From NCBI GenBank assembly GCA_019241495.1, contig JAFAWZ010000204.1, forward strand, positions 1 through 9,869: DNA of 9,869 bases, given 5' to 3'. The stretch's first letter is position 1, and every line of letters starts with the position of its first letter. The translations under genes and the position numbers were made by a program. This stretch comes from Acidimicrobiales bacterium (lineage in GTDB: Bacteria > Actinomycetota > Acidimicrobiia > Acidimicrobiales > Palsa-688). The notes under the pieces are model-generated. The model did no database searches and was not told the origin of the DNA. It saw only the letters and a list, made by a program, of their open reading frames with translations. Shown in pieces: positions 7,342-9,869 of this stretch.

Positions 7342-7605
7342 ATGAGCAAGCGGAGACGGCCGGCGGCCTCCAGGCGGCTGGCCGAACAACGGTTCTGGGG
7401 CGTGAACTACCAGCCCGCTCCGGCCGGCGAGAAGATCCGGCCCAGCCGCGACCCCGGCGTGCTGGCGCGCTCGCTCGGGACGCCGCCGCTTGCTGTCGAC
7501 GGCAACGTGGCCCAGCGCCATCTCACCGCCGTCTACGAAGAAGCGGTACGGGCCGCCACCGCCCTCGCCGCCGCCAACGACCTGCTCGAGCTCGACGACG
7601 ACTGA
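7342..7605 (+). CDS. Small conserved-looking partner protein of the SNF2 ATPase
   Basis: An 87-residue protein encoded 61 bp after the helicase on the same strand, so very likely in the same operon. It starts with a basic stretch (SKRRRPAASRR, 2-12), then a short aromatic motif FWGVNYQP (18-25), then an alpha-helical half (about 50-87) rich in Ala and Leu that ends in an acidic tail, LELDDD. The basic head and acidic tail suggest nucleic-acid or protein contacts, but I do not recognise a named domain. ATG 7342 is the only ATG near the start of the frame; the frame stays open further upstream into the helicase gene but without a better start and with only a weak GAG upstream. HelZ-type genes in actinobacteria often have a SWIM zinc-finger neighbour; this protein has no cysteines, so it is not that. 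Confidence 0.68.
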   Translation: MSKRRRPAASRRLAEQRFWGVNYQPAPAGEKIRPSRDPGVLARSLGTPPLAVDGNVAQRHLTAVYEEAVRAATALAAANDLLELDDD

Positions 7606-7631
7606 GCCCTTGAGACGACCGAGCCGTCAAC

Positions 7632-7732
7632 AGGTGGACTAACAGGCGGACCATGAGCAGGTGCAGGCCGGCACTGTTTTCCCCGGCGGAGCCGGGGGAC
7701 ATGCCGGGAATGCGACTGCTCATGAGCCACCT
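7632..7732. repeat. Long nested inverted repeat between convergent genes
   Basis: The 156-bp gap between the small protein gene and infA is mostly one nested hairpin. Arms from outside in: AGGTGG 7632-7637 with CCACCT 7727-7732; CATGAGCAG 7652-7660 with CTGCTCATG 7716-7724; GCA 7663-7665 with TGC 7711-7713; CCGGCA 7668-7673 with TGCCGG 7702-7707; and CCCCGGC 7681-7687 with GCCGGGG 7691-7697 around a GGA loop. That is 25 paired bases within 73 nt plus six outer pairs. It can fold from either strand, which suits a bidirectional terminator, but no U-tract follows on either strand. A small RNA or a palindromic mobile repeat are alternatives. Confidence 0.72.
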
Positions 7733-7761
7733 TCATGAGTCGCTCCCCAGCCGCAGATTGG

Positions 7762-7986
7762 TTACTTGTACCGATATGTGATGCGGCCCCGGGTCAGGTC
7801 GTAGGGGCTGATCTCGACTTGGACCTTGTCGCCGGGGAGGACCCGGATCCGATTCATCCGCATCTTTCCCGAATTGTGCGCCAGCACTTCGTGGCCGTTG
7901 GCCAGTTGAACCTTGAACATGGCGTTCTTAAGGGCTTCGCTCACCGTGCCTTCGAGCACGATTGCGTCTTCCTTGCCTTGTGCCAG
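7762..7986 (-). CDS. infA: Translation initiation factor IF-1, CTG start
   Basis: IF-1 binds the 30S A site during initiation with IF-2 and IF-3. The 74-residue product is a single OB fold, the usual length (about 71-74). NAMFKVQLANGHEVLAH, SGKMRMNRIRVLPGD and SPYDLTRGRITYRYK are near-consensus IF-1 segments. No ATG, GTG or TTG lies in frame between the hpnO region and the conserved body. CTG 7986 is preceded by AGAGGAG five bases upstream and gives MAQGKEDAIVLEGTV, aligning with normal IF-1 N-termini. A GTG at 7959 has AAGGA upstream but would remove the residues leading into the first strand. The gene is alone here rather than beside rpmJ, rpsM and rpsK, so it could be a second copy; the window cannot show that. 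It has its own promoter. Confidence 0.95.
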   Translation of the reverse strand: MAQGKEDAIVLEGTVSEALKNAMFKVQLANGHEVLAHNSGKMRMNRIRVLPGDKVQVEISPYDLTRGRITYRYK

Positions 7987-8042
7987 CGTGGCTCCTCTCG
8001 TCCGTACCGGTCGACTCTCGACCGAACTCGGGCCTGTTTCAT

Positions 8043-8048
8043 AGTGTA
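8043..8048 (-). promoter_or_regulatory. -10 box of the infA promoter
   Basis: TACACT on the minus strand fits TANNNT, with a partial -35 match TTCCAG (8067-8072) 18 bases upstream. Transcription would start near 8036, giving a leader of about 50 bases before CTG 7986. It lies just downstream of the hpnO stop, so infA can be expressed apart from the hopanoid genes. Confidence 0.5.
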
Positions 8049-8075
8049 CGGGGCTCGACGCTCGGGCTGGAAGGT

Positions 8076-9446
8076 TCAGGAGATACTTCGGGTCGTGAGC
8101 GTCTTGGCAAAGTGCCATACGGGCCGCGAGCTGCCCTGAACCGAGCCCATCACGGCGCAGAACGCCTGCATGAACCACTCGATGTCCTGCGAGGTGGTCG
8201 GCAGCGGCGGTAGCAGCTTCAACACATCCATGTGATCCCCGGCCGCCTGGGTGAGGATCCGATGGTGCTCGAAGAGGGCGCACACCACCATCTGGGTGAA
8301 CAGGCCCTTGCGGGCCAGGGTGAGAGGTGAGTAGCGGGCTCGCAATCGGAGGGAGGCAGGCGCCCCGAATTCGATCCCGATCATGAGCCCCCGGCCACGT
8401 ATGTCGGTGATGAACTCGTAGCGCGACGCGGCACTCCGCAGGGCGGACATGAGCTCGTCGCCTCTGGCCGCGGCGTTAGCGACGAGCCCTTCCTCTTCGA
8501 TGACCGCGAGGGCGGCCAGACCGGCTGCGGCGGCCAGGTTGTTGTGGCTGAAGGTGGTGTCGTGGACCAGCACGCGGGTCATCGACGAGTAGACCTTGGA
8601 GAAGATCCGGTCGGTGCCGAGAGTGGCGGCCAGCGGCACGATGCCACCCGAAAGGATCTTGGCGACCGCCACCAGATCCGGTTCCACGCCGTCGTGCTCG
8701 AAGCTGAAGAAACGACCCGTACGCCCGGTGCCGGCCTGCACCTCATCGCAGACCAGCACGGCTCCATGGGCGTGGAGCAGGTCAGCTGCCGACTTCAGGT
8801 ATCCGGGGGGACAGACCGCCACTCCCTTGCCTTGCACAGGCTCGATGATCAACGCGGCCACGTCGCCTCGTGCCAGCTCCCGGCCGAGCGCGTCCAGATC
8901 GCCCATCGGCACCATGGCGCTGGGCAGGAGGGGACCGAAGCCGGCCCGGAACTCTTTGGCCCCGTTGACCGACAACGCTCCGGCGGTGAGCCCGTGATAG
9001 GCGTGGTCGCAGTAGAGGACCCGGTCCTTCCCCGTGGCGTAACGGGCGAACTTCAAGGCAGCCTCGACCGCCTCGGTGCCGCTGTTGCACAGGTAGGCCC
9101 GGTCGAGGTAGGGGGCCCGCTTGATGAGGGCCTCTCCCAGCAGGCCGGCCAGAAGCGGGGTGTCCATCTGCACCAGATCGGCCAGCTCGGCGTCGAGCAC
9201 GTCGCGCAGGGCTTGGCGAACGACGGGGTGGTTGCGGCCTACGCCGAACACCCCGAAGCCGCCCAGATAGTCGAGGTAGCGCGCGCCGGCGTCGTCGTAG
9301 AGGTAGCAGCCCTCGCCGCGTACCCAGTTCCTGTCCAGGCCTATGGAGTGGAGCACCTTGGCCATCTGGGGGTTGAGGTAGCGCGACCACAGGTCGGTAC
9401 CCTCGCCCGACCTTCCCGCCATCAGCCCGGCAAGGTCGAACCCCAT
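8076..9446 (-). CDS. hpnO: Class III PLP aminotransferase, probable HpnO
   Basis: A 456-residue fold-type I aminotransferase. PLP-site landmarks: CNSGTEAVEAALKFAR (120-135), DHAYHG (147-152) with the ring-stacking aromatic, IEPVQGKG (201-208), DEVQAGTGRTG (234-244) with the pyridine-nitrogen Asp, Schiff-base lysine K263 in AVAKILSGG, and TFSHNN (298-303). HpnO-type enzymes make the terminal amine of 35-aminobacteriohopanetriol, and this role is favoured because hpnH ends only 16 bp upstream on the same strand, so the pair is almost certainly one operon. Without that neighbour the protein would only be called an acetylornithine/GABA-type class III transaminase. The start at ATG 9446 lacks a strong ribosome binding site, consistent with coupling to hpnH translation. 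A C-terminal tail of about 20 residues follows the last conserved segment and looks lineage-specific. Confidence 0.82.
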   Translation of the reverse strand: MGFDLAGLMAGRSGEGTDLWSRYLNPQMAKVLHSIGLDRNWVRGEGCYLYDDAGARYLDYLGGFGVFGVGRNHPVVRQALRDVLDAELADLVQMDTPLLAGLLGEALIKRAPYLDRAYLCNSGTEAVEAALKFARYATGKDRVLYCDHAYHGLTAGALSVNGAKEFRAGFGPLLPSAMVPMGDLDALGRELARGDVAALIIEPVQGKGVAVCPPGYLKSAADLLHAHGAVLVCDEVQAGTGRTGRFFSFEHDGVEPDLVAVAKILSGGIVPLAATLGTDRIFSKVYSSMTRVLVHDTTFSHNNLAAAAGLAALAVIEEEGLVANAAARGDELMSALRSAASRYEFITDIRGRGLMIGIEFGAPASLRLRARYSPLTLARKGLFTQMVVCALFEHHRILTQAAGDHMDVLKLLPPLPTTSQDIEWFMQAFCAVMGSVQGSSRPVWHFAKTLTTRSIS

Positions 9447-9462
9447 CAGTCGCCCGTCTTCA

Positions 9463-9869
9463 TCAGTTACTGAGCGCGGCCCGTAGGGACTGCTTCAACG
9501 ATTTGGTGGTTGCCAGCACGGCGCTGGGCTCGTAGCCGCAGTGGGCCATGCAGTTGGCGCAGCGCGGATCGCGGCCCCGGCCGTACTTGTCCCAGTCGGT
9601 CGTCTCCACCAGCTCCCGGTAGGTCTCGGTGTAACCGTCGGCCATGAGGTAGCAGGGGCGCTGCCAGCCGAACACCGAGTAACTCGGAATGCCCCACGGG
9701 GTGCACTCGTAGTCTACCTTGCCCTCCAGGAAGTCCAGGAAGAGAGGACTGTGGTTGAGCCGCCAGTGCTTGCGTCGGCCATCTGAGAAGGCGTCGGCAA
9801 AGAGCTCGTGTGAGGTCCGCGTCGACAGGAAGTGCACCTGGTCCGGAGCCTTTTCGTAGGCATAGCCCG
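9463..9869 (-). CDS. hpnH: Hopanoid radical SAM protein HpnH, C-terminal part
   Basis: The visible 134 residues are the C-terminal part of HpnH, the radical SAM enzyme that adds the 5'-deoxyadenosyl radical to diploptene to form adenosylhopane, the first committed step to extended C35 hopanoids. Recognisable segments: YEKAPDQVHFL near the right edge, LNHSPLFLDFLEGKVDYECT, PWGIPSYSVFGWQRPCYL and the C-terminal cysteine cluster CANCMAHCGYEPSA. The frame stays open to position 9869, so the start and the CxxxCxxC cluster that binds the catalytic iron-sulfur centre lie outside. GTG 9837 is internal, not the start. hpnO follows 16 bp after the stop. Confidence 0.93.
   Translation of the reverse strand, partial: GYAYEKAPDQVHFLSTRTSHELFADAFSDGRRKHWRLNHSPLFLDFLEGKVDYECTPWGIPSYSVFGWQRPCYLMADGYTETYRELVETTDWDKYGRGRDPRCANCMAHCGYEPSAVLATTKSLKQSLRAALSN

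Noticed and set aside
8076..8283. Long N-terminal extension of IF-1 from ATG 8283
   Set aside because: It overlaps the end of hpnO, has no resemblance to IF-1, and the ribosome binding site and alignment favour CTG 7986.
8544..9473. 309-codon plus-strand frame opposite hpnO
   Set aside because: Antisense shadow of the aminotransferase, typical of high-GC DNA, with no recognisable domain.
1..9869. CRISPR array, transposase, tRNA or prophage genes
   Set aside because: No regularly spaced direct repeats, no insertion-sequence ends or transposase motifs, and no tRNA cloverleaf were seen on either strand.

Overview
This window reads as a high-GC actinobacterial chromosome segment, most likely from an uncultivated Acidimicrobiia-like lineage. 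That placement is inferred from the GC-rich codon use, GTG/TTG/CTG starts, apparently leaderless promoters, hopanoid genes and an actinobacterial HelZ-type SNF2 helicase. No rRNA or tRNA is present to settle taxonomy.

Layout. (1) 1-2321, minus strand: an aldehyde dehydrogenase-like enzyme (759-2321) followed by the N-terminal 220 residues of a DHA2-type MFS exporter that runs off the left edge. (2) 2322-2384: a compact divergent promoter region with a 27-bp near-perfect interrupted palindrome and, on each strand, a TANNNT -10 box placed so that transcription would start at the start codon. (3) 2385-3609, plus strand: an EthD-like dimeric alpha/beta-barrel protein and a flavin reductase. Groups 1 and 3 look like one divergently controlled catabolic or detoxification locus with no oxygenase in view.

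(4) 3610-3956: no convincing protein gene, but a dense series of hairpins (3669-3910) behind a possible -10 box, ending just before the start of a large SNF2 helicase. I read it as a candidate structured RNA or long regulatory leader. (5) 3957-7605, plus strand: a HelZ-like SNF2 ATPase of 1107 residues and a small 87-residue partner protein. (6) 7606-7761: a convergent gap filled by a long nested hairpin. (7) 7762-9869, minus strand: hpnH (C-terminal part, entering from the right edge), hpnO and, behind its own promoter, infA (IF-1), whose only sensible start codon is CTG.

How the genes fit together: HpnH would add an adenosyl group to diploptene, and HpnO would act near the end of the same side-chain pathway to give aminobacteriohopanetriol. 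The flavin reductase should feed reduced flavin to a partner oxygenase, with the dehydrogenase and exporter handling products or related compounds; this last link is inference from gene order only. The least explained elements are the structured region before the helicase, the nested palindrome at 7632-7732 and the CTG-initiated infA.
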